From Holtermannia corniformis (taxonomy: Eukaryota > Basidiomycota > Tremellomycetes > Holtermanniales), in the NCBI GenBank assembly GCA_001599935.1, contig BCIJ01000026.1:101889-165888 (forward strand): a stretch of DNA of 64,000 bases. The letters run 5' to 3'. This document shows positions 47,782 to 59,912 of the stretch, one piece after another. Every line of letters starts with the position of its first letter. Position 1 is the first letter of the stretch. The notes under the pieces were generated by a model that did no database searches, was not told where the DNA came from, and saw only the letters and a program-made list of their open reading frames with translations. The position numbers were made by a program, and so were the translations under genes.

Positions 47782-48130
47782 ATGCTGATGCGGTCAAGAA
47801 GCATGGGATACATAGAGGCTGACTCGTGTTCGGCCGAGGGATGGTGGCAGGTGAGCGTCTGGCACCGCGGCACGACGACCTGGTAGTTGAACAGCTGGCA
47901 TATATGGCCACAGTGAGATGTAGAGTGCAGATGACGCCTGCACGCTTTGCAATCAAGTTGTCGAGCTACACTGTCCCTCTGGGATAGACGCTGCCGTTGA
48001 TCCCAACGCGCCTGTGCCTGAGATGCTGCATTACGTAAACCACCAAAACCGAGCTGCACCATCGCACGACGACCGCATCGTCTCATCCACTCCAACCCGG
48101 ATCAGCGAGCCAGCGAGCAAAGCAGCAGCC
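47782..48130. other. intergenic, promoter of the P450 reductase gene
   Basis: These 349 bp between two genes on the same strand show no supported gene. TATA-like and A/C-rich stretches lie in the last 100 bp. Confidence 0.35.
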
Positions 48131-50598
48131 ATGCCGTCCGCGGTCGACCTCTTCATCGTCCTGCTCACCGTCCTGCTCCCGCTCGCGTACTTTTACCGCG
48201 AGTCCTTGCCGGTCATTGGCAGCCGGACCAAGGTTGACGCCGGGTTCGTCGAGAAGAAGCCGAGTGAAGATGAGGGCGATCCGCGGGATTGGGTTGAAAA
48301 GATGAAGCGTAGTGTGAGTTGATGCTGCAGAGATGTACTCGGCAGGTGGCGGATACCGTCCATCTCCTACACAACCCCTGCAACCCGATCGCTGACCATG
48401 CACGCTACAGAACAAGCGCTGCGTCATGTTCTACGGCTCTCAGACTGGCACGGCTGAAGAGTACGCGATCCGTCTCGCCAAAGAGGCCAAGGCGCGCTTT
48501 GGCGTCTCATCGCTCGTGTGCGATCCGGAAGAGTACGACTTTACGCACCTCGACCGCGTCCCGGCCGACTGCGTCGTCTTCTTCGTCATGGCCACGTATG
48601 GCGAGGGCGAGCCGACGGACAACGCTCAGCCGTTGATGGAGTTCCTCATGGACGACAGTGTGGCGTTCTCGGGCGGTGGCGACACGCTCGACAGCTTGAA
48701 CTATGTCGTGTTCGGGCTCGGGAACAAGACGTACGAGTACTACAATGAGATTGCGCGCAAGGTCGACAAGCGCCTCCAGGGCCTCGGTGCGAACAGGATC
48801 GGTACGGTCGGAGAAGGTGACGACGACAAGTCGATGGAGGAAGACTACTTGGCTTGGAAGGACGGCATGTGGGAGGCTTTTTCGACCGCGCTTGGCGTCG
48901 AGGAGGGTGGTGCCGGCGACGTTGCCGACTTCAAGGTCACCGAGCTCGAATCGCACCCGGCCGAAAAGGTCTATCACGGCGAACTGAGTGCGCGCGCGCT
49001 CCTGTCCCACTCTGGCACATCAACTCCGATCGGCGCCGTCTCGTACGACGCCAAGAACCCGTACCCTGCTCCGGTCGTGACCTCGCGCGAACTGTTTGAT
49101 GTCGGCAGCGACCGCAACTGCGTCCATGTCGAGTTTGACATTACCGGCGCCAACATGAGCTATCAGCACGGTGATCACGTCGGTGTCTGGCCGTCCAACC
49201 CGGACCGCGAGGTTGATCGAATCCTCTCGGTCCTCGGTCTGGCCAGTGAACAGCGCCGGCATGCCATTGTCGCCATCGAGAGCCTCGATCCGGCGCTGGC
49301 AAAGGTCCCGTTCCCTGCGCCGGCAACGTACGAAGCCATCTTTCGGCACTATCTCGATATCAGTGCGACGGCTAGCCGTCAGACGCTCGGCCTCATGGCG
49401 CGCTATGCTCCCACACCCGAGATTGCCGAGCGGCTCGCAAACCTCGGATCAGACAAGGAAGCGTACCACGACCAAGTGGCCGGTCCGGCACTCAAGCTCG
49501 CAGAGGTCCTCCAGGCCGTTGCAGGTGATGACCTGAGCTCGCGCGAAAACGTCACCACATGGCCCGAGATCCCGTTCGACCGGATCATCTCGACCGTCCC
49601 GCGCCTCCAGCCTCGCTACTACTCCATCTCGTCCAGCTCAAAGCTCTACCCGTCTACGATCCACGTCACGGCCGTGATTCTGAAATACCAGTCTGCGCCC
49701 TCGGCCGCTCACAAGCATGAGCCGAGATGGGTGTTTGGGGTCGGGACCAACTTTATCCTTAATGTCAAGCAAGCGGCTGGCGGTGAGCTTGGCGATGCGC
49801 AGCTCGTCAGCGAGCCGTCGGTTGCGCCTCGGTACAAGCTCGGTGGACCGCGCTCGGCCTATTTCAAAGAGAATGTCTATCGCGTCCCGATCCATGTGCG
49901 GAGGAGTACGTTCCGGCTGCCGACGAGTCCAAAAGTGCCCGTCATCATGATTGGCCCTGGTACCGTGCGTCGTGTCTCACTACCAACATCTCGCTGACTG
50001 TATGGATCACAGGGTGTAGCCCCTTTTCGCGGTTTCGTGCAAGAGCGCGTCGCGCTCGCTCGTCGCGCGATCGCGAAATCTGGACCTGATGCGCTCAAGG
50101 ACTGGGCGCCGATGCACTTGTTCTACGGCTGTCGGCAGGAGACTGAGGATTTCCTGTACCGTGAAGAGTGGCCCGAGTACGCCAAGGAGCTCGGCTCGGC
50201 TTTCCAGATGCACTGCGCGTTCTCTCGGGGTGACAAGCGCAAGCCGGACGGCAGTGAGTCCTCTTCCTCTCCTCTTCCTCCACGCATCCTAACGTCCATC
50301 CCGTAGGCAAGATCTACGTGCAAGACCTACTGTGGGACCTCCGTGCCACACTCGCGCCCCTGATCCTCGAGAAGCGAGCATACATCTATATCTGCGGTGA
50401 CGCCAAGAACATGTCCAAGGCCGTCGAGGACAGGCTCGTGCGCATGCTGGCAGAGGCCAAGGGTGGCTCGCCGGAAGTCGAGGGCGCAAAGGAGCTTAAA
50501 CTGTTGAAGGAACGCAACGTGAGTGACGGTTGGCTCGCGTCACAACCGACCAGATCACTGATCGATCGTAGCGCCTCATGAGCGATGTGTGGAGCTGA
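48131..50598 (+). CDS. NCP1: NADPH-cytochrome P450 reductase
   Basis: This ER-anchored diflavin enzyme passes electrons from NADPH through FAD and FMN to P450s and squalene epoxidase. The start MPSAVDLFIVLLTVLLPLAY is the single N-terminal anchor. The FMN domain shows MFYGSQTGTAEEYA, MATYGEGEPTDNAQP and VFGLGNKTYEYYN. The FAD-binding region has RYYSISSSSKLYP and VGTNFILNVK. The NADPH domain has IGPGTGVAPFRGFVQ, FYGCRQETEDFLYREEW and YIYICGDAKNMSKAVED. A last intron leads to the mini-exon RLMSDVWS, whose Trp stacks on FAD in this family. A single exon of about 1.5 kb covers most of the protein; the other introns are about 45-105 nt. The gene is complete. Confidence 0.95.
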
Positions 50599-50776
50599 GC
50601 AGCTGATGATGATCATGTGCATGAGGGGTTGAGGACGAGCATAGATGCATTGCATGCCCCATTCATCCGTCGGTCCGCTGTTTCGCTAGCATGAGTCGTT
50701 GCTACCGCCTTGCTAGCGATACAATCCCTACTGACGCGAACGCGTCTTTAGTCGTCGAGTTGCTCTTCTCTCCGCA

Positions 50777-52321
50777 ATGTCCACAATGTTCCTACAGCCG
50801 CCTCCGTCCTCATCGACGGGGCCAAAGGACAAACAGATCGATCCCAAGCTACAGCCATGGGTCGAGAAGTAGTGCGTATCAAGCTATGCTCCTCAACCGA
50901 GCTGATGCGAGCTGTTCACAGCCGGCCAAAGACGATCGACGACGTTTCATCGCAAGAACATACGGTCGCAGTGCTGCAAAAGACGTTGCACTCGACGAAT
51001 GTACGTTGCAGCCGGTCGGAGGAACGAGCTGAGATCTGGAAAGCTGCCGCACATGCTGTTTTATGGACCGCCTGGAACGGGCAAAACTAGTACGTAGGCG
51101 AGCGGACCGGACGCGAGTGTAAGCTCATTGACTTACAGGTACTATCTTGGCTCTCGCCCGCCAGCTGTTCGGGTTGGTCAAGACATGACAAAGCAACAGC
51201 GCTTGGGCTAACGACCCAGTCCTGATCTCTTCAAGTCCCGCGTACTCGAGCTCAATGCGTCCGACGAGCGTGGCATCTCTGTCGTCCGTGAGAAGATCAA
51301 GACGTTTGCGAGAGAGACACCGCGCAACATCAACTACTCTTCGTGAGTCACAGTCAAGATGGATATTCTGGCTGACTTTATGCCACTACAGTGATGGCAA
51401 CCAATACCCTGCTCCCCCGTTCAAGCTCATCATCCTTGACGAAGCCGATTCGATGACGCAAGATGCGCAATCGGCACTTCGCCGGATCATGGAGACGTAT
51501 TCGCGCATCACTCGGTTCTGCTTGGTTTGCAACTACGTGACTAGGTGATTGCCACGTTGGGTTCTGGGACTATGCGCTGACCTTGACAGGATCATCGAGC
51601 CACTCGCATCGAGATGTTCAAAGTTCCGATTCCGGCCTCTTGCGATGGGCAGTAGCGAGCAGCGGATCGAGATGATCGCAAAGGCAGAGGATGTGCAGGT
51701 CGATGAGGGTGTCAGTACCGAGCGCTGCGTGATAGATCACAAGCTGACCCACCTCAGGTGCTGAGGTTGATTCTCGAGCTTGCATCCGGCGACTTGCGGA
51801 AAGCCATCACGTATCTGCAAACGGCGCAACGGCTGCATTCCGTCACGCAACCGCCATCATCGATCACTGCGCAGTCGAGTAGGTGGTCTCGCCCAGCAGA
51901 ACCGCGAGTTGCGCTGACAGGACGCAGTTCACGAGATCTCCGGCGTGGTCCCCAAGAGTGTGATCAACTACCTGCTCGCGTCCGTCGGAGTGGACCCTGA
52001 GGAAGGCGCTACACCGCACTTGGCGTCAGGCTTTGAGGGTGTGCGCAAGTCTGTCAAGCAGGTTGGGAGAGAGGGATGGAGCGCCGGGCAGGTACTGGAA
52101 CAGGTATGCGCAGGGAGTCATCGTCGTCGAGATACTGATGATCGTAGTTGCACGACGCCATCATCCTGCAGCCGAGCATCCATTCCATCTCCAAGTCTCT
52201 CGTAGCTCTTGCAATCGCCGAGTGCGACAAGGCTTTGTGCGAAGGCGGCGACGAGGAGCTGCAGCTGCTCGAGTGCTGTTTGCGTGTCAAAGCTGCGATT
52301 GAACGCCCAGCGCCGTCATAG
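50777..52321 (+). CDS. RFC2: replication factor C small subunit (Rfc2-like)
   Basis: This AAA+ subunit of the clamp loader opens and loads PCNA onto primed DNA. The start is [10 protein letters not shown], then [20 protein letters not shown] with the Tyr codon split by an intron. Walker A is [12 protein letters not shown], immediately followed by an intron splitting the next Ser codon, then [12 protein letters not shown]. Walker B and the SRC motif are clear: [14 protein letters not shown] and [34 protein letters not shown] is typical of the yeast Rfc2/human RFC4 branch. The last exons end in [20 protein letters not shown], with stop at 52321. There are about nine exons. The gene is complete, 178 bp downstream of the P450 reductase stop. 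Confidence 0.9.
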
Positions 52322-52526
52322 CACGTTGTAGACCATGTACAGATCGTCTTCTCACCACCTTCCTTTCACCTGCATGAACGTGCACGGTGGCGGTGGACTT
52401 GAGCGCCGCCCGCTCGTAATGGAGCGTCGCGTAGCACCACATCAAAGGATGGCATCGCATCTGAAAGTCCGGCAAGCGGGATAAGAATGTGAACGGCTGG
52501 GCCTTGCTCCCCATCCCAGTCCTGCT

Positions 52527-53234
52527 ATGCCTGCTCTTGTCGCACTCACTCCAATGCCCGCTGACGCTAAGCCCTACCTGACCCTCGACACTGACGCACA
52601 AACGACCCCGAAGCGCCCAGCGTTGGGCCAGACGCTGACGCAGGACGAGCCACCAAGTGCCCACCCATCGGGGGCTGCAACGCCGTGGAGTCGCGATGAG
52701 CGTAACCCGCTCGAGCTCTCGAAGATTGGCGATAGATTGCTGCACATCAATGATCGTCTGATCGACAGGATGGCGGCGCAGCCGGTCTGTCCCACCTGAG
52801 GTGTCAACGTCGACTGACGTGATGAGTAGGAGGGCACACTGATCACGCTCTGGGCAGCGGGCAACATCCGTATCGGCGAGCGGGATGTGGCGAGTACCCC
52901 CGTCGATTGCTGCGCGTGAGCTGATGAAGCCAGACTCTGCGCACAGAAGACGCCGTGGTACTGTACGGGCGACTGCGCAAGGACAAGCGCTTTGCAAAGA
53001 CCAAGCTCAAGTACTTTACCCGTGACGGTGCAGACTGGAAGGTATGCTCTCCAGCTGGAACGTCGCGCGCGAAGCTGATGCGCGCTGTCGTAGCTCATCT
53101 ACCAGCGTACAGGAGTCAAGGACGCAGATGTACCAAACGAACACGCCGCGACGGAGGATGGTGACCAGATTCAGCAATATTCGCACCATGACGAGGATAG
53201 CATGTACTTGGCAAGTGATGCGGGAGCCAAGTGA
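52527..53234 (+). CDS. small conserved-looking protein of unknown function
   Basis: Four exons can be joined by signals and frame. The first (52527-52786 or so) has a Pro/Thr-rich start, then NPLELSKIGDRLLHINDRLI. The second gives EGTLITLWAAGNIRIGERDV, and the third DAVVLYGRLRKDKRFAKTKL and KYFTRDGADWK. With acceptor CTACCAG the last exon reads RTGVKDADVPNEHAATEDGD and ends in YLASDAGAK at 53234; the alternative acceptor CGTACAG gives a less natural frame. The LITLWAAGN and VVLYGRLRKDKRF blocks look like beta strands of a small domain. I cannot name the family. It lies 205 bp after RFC2 on the same strand. Confidence 0.6.
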
Positions 53235-53493
53235 GGTGCAAGTGATCGTCAGTCGATGGCCCGTGGGATGCGGTCGGTGAGGAGGTTATTCACATGGTGT
53301 TTTCATCGTACAATACGCCTGCTTTGCTGTACACTGCAACCTTTCGACAACGATCCGCGATCCGCGATCCATCTACAACTTTGCCTCTGAGTGCGTCATG
53401 ACGTCCGACTGCAGTTTGCGCAGCAACACGCACTTGTGTCTGCGCGCCTCGACGTCAGGCACCCGAATCTGCAAAGCAAAGAAGACTACGCAC

Positions 53494-55123
53494 CTAGAGG
53501 CCAGTGCTTTGAACGAGCGCCGAACCGGGTTGACCCTGTTGAACTCTTCTGATGCGGCTCTGATATCTGCCGGCGTAGCTTGATTTACGAGGATGAACAG
53601 CAGCCTTGCGTCCTATGTTGGGCCATATGAGCCTGGGTATGTCGCGATTCGGAGTGCTGCTCACTTCGACAGCGCTCCACGCCTGCGCACCAAAAGTTCA
53701 GCTCTGGCGTTCTCGCTTGTGCCAGCACTTACCACCTTGTTGCCGACACGCGATTCAGTTTGATCGCCGTCGAATGAAGCCAAGTCGATCGTCTGCTCTT
53801 CGCCGAGCGCGCTCTCGCCATCGTGATCCGAGCCGAGATGGACTTTGACGGCAGCAGGTACGGCATCGCTTGGCTCCAAGTCGTCTTCTTGGTCAGCGCT
53901 GAACTCGAGCTCCGCACCGGTCGCCTCCTCAATCTTGCACTTCTTGCTGCTCGTTGGCTCGGCGCTCGCCCCAACTGAACTCGAGCGTCGTTTGGCCTGA
54001 GAACGCGACTTGTTTTCAGAGTACACTGTTGCGCTTCGCCTCGCGCCTCGCCCGAGGCGAAGGTCATGACCTTCTTCACTGGCCGACTTTGGCGCGAGCC
54101 GCTCATTGGTCGTCAACAGGCGATGCAGCTCGTATGACCGCGCAGGAGGCTCAGCTTTCCGTTGGCGCGGTGCGGGAGTCGGCGAGGCGGGCCCGGGCGA
54201 GAGCGGTGAAGTTGTGGCACTATGCAAGGTAGTCAGTGCTCGGTGTCGTCAGTAGGCGAGCACTTGGCGGCTTACCGAGGTACAGATTCATCAAGCGATA
54301 CCGCACCAAAGTCCGCACATTCTGCGAGCTCCCGCTTGAGGACAAGGCTCATCGTTGACGGCTGAGCAAGCATCTTGGTGGCTAGCATGATGCCCAATTC
54401 CCGGGTGCTCTGCACTGTCACAGATGCAATCAAGCCAGCGGGGGCCGTTTGCGTAGGATAGGGACTCGGTGTGGGCGTCTGAGGCTGGTCAAGAGCGGCT
54501 CGCGCGAGGATGTATAGGTTGCTCTTCGAGATCGAGGTCCGCGCGTCCGGAACGGCACGCAAGGGCGTCTGCGAACTTGGTTCTTTGCGATGGAGTGTTG
54601 GATGCGCAGCTGTCGTCGGAAGGCCTGGGTCATGCTTGGGTGTTTTGAGAAGCCGATCGAGTTCCTTGTCTGCGTCCTCGAGTCCCTGCTCTCTCATGTA
54701 CGCATCCCACCAGTCGGTCGCATCGCCTTCTGCACTGACGGGTGGAGGAACAACAACGGCGGCAGCGAGATCTTGGCAGGCGTACTCGACTGCATGCCGC
54801 CTCTGCTGAGCACCAAGAGGCGCTAGCTTGCCGATGTTGAAGGGGCTGATGCCTTCGCTGTGCTGCGTGAGCCGGCGGGGAATGTGCGGCGGCGTGTACG
54901 CTAGACCGAGCTCGGCTGGCGTAAAGGAAGGACTCGGTCGGTCGGCATCCTATTGTGCAGCGTCTGGTCAGCTTGTTCATTGTTCACACCAAGGACGCAC
55001 GAATTCGATGAACTGAAGCATGTCCTTGATCGTCGCGCCGACCTGTACTTCGGCCAGTGGACCTTGCTCGCCCAGACCGTTCACGATCGGCTCGGTGCAG
55101 CTGAGGGCGAGCTCGACCACCAT
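53494..55123 (-). CDS. uncharacterised, probably nuclear protein
   Basis: At least four exons. The first supported exon has MVVELALSCTEPIVNGLGEQ and ATIKDMLQFIEFV; it may continue upstream through an intron ending at about 55135, so the start is tentative. Next come DADRPSPSFTPAELGLAYTP and DWWDAYMREQGLEDADKELD, then SISKSNLYILARAALDQPQT and LGIMLATKMLAQPSTMSLVL. The later exon is Ser/Arg-rich with a bipartite basic stretch (SENKSRSQAKRRSSS) and an acidic region. A possible last intron (donor GTAAGT, acceptor GTGCGCAG) leads to a frame ending at 53494; without it the stop is at 53661. The basic and acidic low-complexity parts suggest a nuclear regulatory protein, but no domain is recognised. 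Confidence 0.5.
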
Positions 55124-55762
55124 CTGCACGCTCTGTGAACCGGTGACAGCGGTCAGTATGAGGCTCAGAGGTGAGCTGGAGCGGATGAGGTGGAGGGTGA
55201 GCACTGATCGCTCACCGCTGTCAGGGCGGACGGACAGATCAGCGCACAGACGTCTGTCACAAACCATCTCCTTTGCTCATCGAACGGCTTCCTACGTCAA
55301 CTGGAGTAAGAATCAAGCCAAACCAAGTACAGACGGCTTGCATATCTGACCTGCTGCAGACCGTGTAATGACCTCCCACCGCCTTCAACTTCAACACATG
55401 CGTGTTCAGTCATAAGCCGCACTGAACACCAAGCCTGATCGAGACGGTGTCGTACGTGCTTCGTCAGGCGTAGCCCATCAGACCTCTCAGCTTGACACCC
55501 GGACTGCAGCACGACGCCTGACCAGCTCACCGAATGCAATCACTGGCATCCGTGTTGAAATTAGCATCAGCTCCGACTTGGCGCTGCATCCGAGGTTTCT
55601 CCGCTCGCTGCAACTCTGTCGGTCGTCTGCTCACCTCGCCTCAGTCAGCTCTTGCCGACCCATGCACGGGCCGGCACTGACAGAGCTGGACCCGGAAGTT
55701 CCTACACGAGCGGCAAGATTGGGTATAATTGTGGTGGACGGGACGCACAGACACTAGACGCG
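55124..55762. other. intergenic, promoters of two divergent genes
   Basis: An upstream exon of the minus-strand gene may extend to about 55270 (frame with LTLHLIRSSSPLSLILTAVT). The remainder shows no gene or repeat. Confidence 0.35.
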
Positions 55763-57883
55763 ATGGCAACATTCACGCAAACGAACTCAATAAAGGCTGA
55801 GGGAGGACAGGTCGAACGCAAGCCTGGAGATGTGCCGCAGTGCAAGGAGACAATAGAGCGAGACAGAATGGCAGAGGAGCCACCAGAGCTCGAGTCGTCA
55901 ACCGAGAGGCCTTTGCCATCTCCACGGCACCTACAAGTCATGTTGTGAGTGAGCTTGATCGCTGAGCATGCCAGGGCTTATATGGCAACTGCAAGCCTGG
56001 CTATTCTGGTCGTCATGTTTCTGACCGGATGGAACGATGCCTCGACGGGTCCTTTGATCCCATCGCTGCAAGATTACTACCATGTGGGTCGCCCCATGCG
56101 CCAGGGTAATGTCGCTGATACCGATTCATAGGTCAACTATGTTGTCAGTGAGTTCTCATCAGCCTGCTTGACTTGGATTGACAATGCAGTCTCTCTCGTC
56201 TGGGTGGCAAACTTTTGCGGGTTCATCACTGCCGGCGTCTCCAACGTCTTTTTCGCAGATCACCTCGGTTTCGGCTATGTGCGTCGGCTTGCGGCGAGAC
56301 ATCCTACAGCATACCGTCAGCTAACTCCCTCTAGACCATCGCTTTGGGAGCCGGTCTGCAAACGATTGCGTACTGCCTCATGTGCTTCGGCGGGCCTTTT
56401 GCCCTTTACGTCGCGGCCTTTCTCATCAACGGCTTTGGCGTGGGTCTACTCGTATGTACAGTGATGACTGCATTGCAACATAGGCTCAAGGGACCAGGAC
56501 GCGCAGGCCAACACACTGCTCTCACGCCTACCCAACGCGTCGACCAAGATGTCCATCGCGCATGCCTTGTACGGCGCAGGCGCCACCGTCGCACCGCTCA
56601 TCTCGACCCAATTCGTGATCCACGTCCGGCGCTTCTACCTCTACTACTGCGTGTCCGTCGGCATGGCAGCCTCGGCCTGTACTATGATGCTCCTGGTCTT
56701 CCGTGGTCGGACGGAGGATGAGATCGTCGGCGTTCGGAAGCGAGACGCCGACTTTGAGAGGCGGGTCAGGGAGGGCAAGGACGGGAACGGCGATTCAAAG
56801 GGCAAGCTCGGGAGAGTGTTTCGGATGCCAGCCGTGCATTTCATGGCAATCTATCTACTCATCTACGTGAGTGTCTTGGGAACCCGCGCTTCGCTGGCGC
56901 TAACGATGTCTTTAGGTCGGCGTAGAGGTTGGCATTGGTGGCTGGATTGTGAGTCGGTTGAGAATGTTTGGGTCTGATGCCAACGCTTGCAGACCTCTTT
57001 CATGATTGATGAACGCGGTGCCAGTGATGATGCCGGCTATGTCCCATCTGGTTTCTATGCCGGTCAGTCACACGTGCCGATGGGCCTCGGGTGAAGCTCA
57101 CTTAGCCAGGTCTGACCGTGGGGCGCATCATCCTCATCCCGGTCAACAAGCTCGTCAGTTTGTCCACCATGTCGGTGCTATACTGATATTGGGGACAGCT
57201 GGGCAACCAAATTAGTGTTTACGCCTAGTGTGTCTGTCGTCCTGCACAGGGCCGTGCTGACCTTCCCAGCACGGCGATCTGTATCGGCCTCGAGCTCGTC
57301 GTTTGGTTCGTAAAGAGCTTTATCGGCAACGCTGTTGCGTTTTCATTGATTGGTGTCTTCTTGGGCCCGATGTATCCTATCGTGTACGTGCCTGCGATCG
57401 TGAAAGCTGTGAACTGACAGACAACAGTATGATTGTGTCAGTTGTGATCAGTAGTGCAGCTCCCAGACGCTGACCAGGCTACTAGGTGCTCGGATGTCGT
57501 ACCGGGGTCTCTGGTCACGGGCGCGATCGGTTGGATGGCATCGTGAGTCGTCAGAACTCTCTATGCTTTGAATGCTAACACCTGCAGACTCGGTCAGGCG
57601 GGCTCTGCTATTCTCCCATTGTGCGTCTGTCACGCGGGTGTGTGATGATGCTGACCACTCCAACAGTGTGACGGGCGCCCTTGCGAACAAGGTATGCATT
57701 GACCCAGCCACTCGGAGCCTCGGCTGATCCCCTCAGTATGGCGTTTGGTCGATGCAACCCCTCATGGTTGCCCTCCTCGTCTTCTCTCTGGTTCTCTGGT
57801 TCCTCGTCCCAAGCAAGCCAAGCGACGCGCGCGTGCTCGGGGAGAAGGCCGAGGTGGAGACGGAGAACGCCACGGTCGTGTAG
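55763..57883 (+). CDS. major facilitator superfamily transporter
   Basis: The protein starts MATFTQTNSIKAEGGQ with a hydrophilic cytosolic N-terminus. The membrane segments follow in order: ASLAILVVMFLTGWNDASTG, WVANFCGFITAGVSNVF, IALGAGLQTIAYCLMCFGGP, FLINGFGVGLL, and NASTKMSIAHALYGAGATVA containing the family GAGATVAPL motif. A charged central loop (RKRDADFERRVREGKDGNGD) separates the halves. The second half has VHFMAIYLLIYVGVEVGIGG, ICIGLELVVWFVKSFIGNAV, LGPMYPIV, GAIGWMASLGQAGSAILPF and MVALLVFSLVLWFLVPSKP. There are about twelve exons, some under 35 nt. It resembles the fungal fucose-permease/Bsc6-type MFS group; the substrate is not predictable. Confidence 0.82.
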
Positions 57884-58018
57884 GCGGTCTGCCCAGCCCA
57901 TGCATGACGTCGTAACCACGTGTCCGGGGCAAAGGCTGTTTGGTTCATCGATCGCTTGGTATAACTCGGTGAGCAAGGGTCGTAGAGGTTTCCAGCTCGT
58001 CTCGAATACTCTGCAATC

Positions 58019-59755
58019 ATGGTGGTACATGTCCTGGACAGGTACTACTTGGCAATCACGCTGCTGATCACCATCGGCTACCAATGCCTCGGGTTCGCCA
58101 TCGCTTGGACGCTGCAGGTCAGTGGATGTAACTGATGGTGACGATCGGTGACTGATGTGGTTCTGCGCCTAGTTTGACAAGATCACCGAGTGAGTGACTG
58201 TCTAAGCTTCTGCTCGGTTCATTGACGCCTCTGCAGCTTCACCGTGTGTTATTCAAAATCGTCGCTAATAAGAAAAGCTGACGAACCAAGGGCGGCTCAA
58301 ACTTCTTCATCTTGGGTATGGTACCCGGCAGCTTGACGACAACGATACTGACGGTCTGTTAGCCCTGGTGACACTGTTGATGGGAAACAGTCAGTTTGCC
58401 CGCTTGCTCGTTTCCGTCGCTGTGACTGACGGCTGCCATCTGCAGCTTTTCACGCGCGGTGAGTCCGTTACGTACTGACATGAGCGATGCTGACGCTCTA
58501 CAGCAACATCGTGTAGGTCGTATGACGACGTGCATCAAACCCACTCATAGTCTGCAGGGCGTCCGTTTTTGTCATGGTTTGGGCCGCGCGGTCAGTCACA
58601 TGCGGTGTATATTGCCTTCGCTGAGCGCGATCACAGGCTCGGCGGCTTCCTTCTCTTCCGCGTACTCAAGACCGGGAGTGAGCGACGCTACTCCGATGAT
58701 GGATGAAAGAGCTCACGACCCCACAGGTGATAACCGCTTCGATGAGATGCGCTCCCACTTTTTCAAGTTTGCCGGGTTCTGGGTTGGTGCGTGCGGCACA
58801 TCAGTCCCCGATGTCATCCTAACACGCTCGCAGGCCAGATCCTCTGGGTCTGGGTCGTATGTGCGTCATCGCAGTCAAGTACGAACAAAGCTGATGGGTT
58901 ACGCCCAGCCCTCCCAACGGTCATCTTGAACTCGCCAGCCGTGTCCGAGTACGCATCGGGAGGTGACAACCCCAAGTTTGGTACTGCGACCGACATCATC
59001 GGCGTCATATTTTTCGTCATTGGACTCTTCTGGGAGGCCACTGCGGACATCCAAAAGGTTAGTTACGTTGTGACGCTGCGAGTACAGATGCTGAGGCAGT
59101 GCAGTATCTATACAAGTCTAGTAAGCCACCAAAGGGCAAGCCTTGTACAGAGGGTCTGTGGTACTTTTCGAGGTATGTAGGCCGTCCTCGACGTGTCCCT
59201 GACAGGCGCAGGCACCCTCCGTATTTTGGCGAGATCCTACTGCACTGGGGCTTGTGGCTGCTCTGCCGTGAGTCTACATGGTCAACGTCCCGACATGACT
59301 ACTCTCTGATCGTCACAGTGGCGCCATCGAACAACGGCCTTGTGCGCGGAGGTGCTCGGGCTGCACAGTACGCCGCGATCGTTGCGCCCCTCTTCACGAT
59401 CGCTCTGTCAGTTCACCATAATCTCAAAACCGTAGCTGACGTTGCGAGTCTCATGTTCCTTTCTGGTCTTCCCACCGCTGAGAAGCCGGCGGCCAAGAAG
59501 CAATTCCTTTCCACCTTCAAATCGTCTTCCTCGTCCTTTACCCGCTCAGAACCTGAGAACTCGCACTGGCAAGACTACAAGGCTTACCTGGCTACAACCT
59601 CGATCCTCATTCCAGTGCCGCCGGCGCTTTACAAGCCCTTGCCCGAGTGGTTCAAGCGCAGTGTGCTGCTCGACTTTCCCATGTACCGCTTTGACGAGCA
59701 CAAGGACGGCGAAGAGGCGCTCAAGCAAGAGCGCGAGAACAATGACAGTGCGTAA
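58019..59755 (+). CDS. DUF1295 (steroid 5-alpha-reductase-like) membrane protein
   Basis: DUF1295 proteins are multispan membrane proteins related to steroid reductases and isoprenylcysteine methyltransferases. Start MVVHVLDRYYLAITLLITIG is the first span. Then follow FDKITDFTGGSNFF, LALVTLLMGNTFHARNIV, VFVMVWAARLGGFLLFRVLK and RFDEMRSHFFKFAGFWVGQI. A later exon has IGVIFFVIGLFWEATADIQK, and the family signature appears as KGKPCTEGLWYFSRHPPYFG, then ILLHWGLWLLC. The long last exon ends in RFDEHKDGEEALKQERENND with stop at 59755. There are about thirteen exons, several tiny: 17, 7, about 25, 13 and about 9 nt around 58173-58510. All are needed for the family sequence DKITDFTGGSNFF and FHARNIV. 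Confidence 0.82.
58237..58243 (+). other. 7-nt microexon of the DUF1295 gene
   Basis: CTTCACC lies between acceptor CTCTGCAG and donor GTGTGT. Joined to GA upstream and GGC downstream it gives GAC TTC ACC GGC (DFTG), restoring the family sequence. The flanking introns are 47 nt each. Confidence 0.75.
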
Positions 59756-59912
59756 GCGCTTCACGAAGAGATTACGATGTATCCAAGTGTAGTAGCCCAT
59801 GCAGCGGTGCCGTCGGCGCGTGACCGTCCACTGGTGTCTGACCTGGTCTATGTTGACCAGTGCGACTGCGGGTACACACTATGCATAGCCTGTACAAATG
59901 CCTTGCCCAGAG

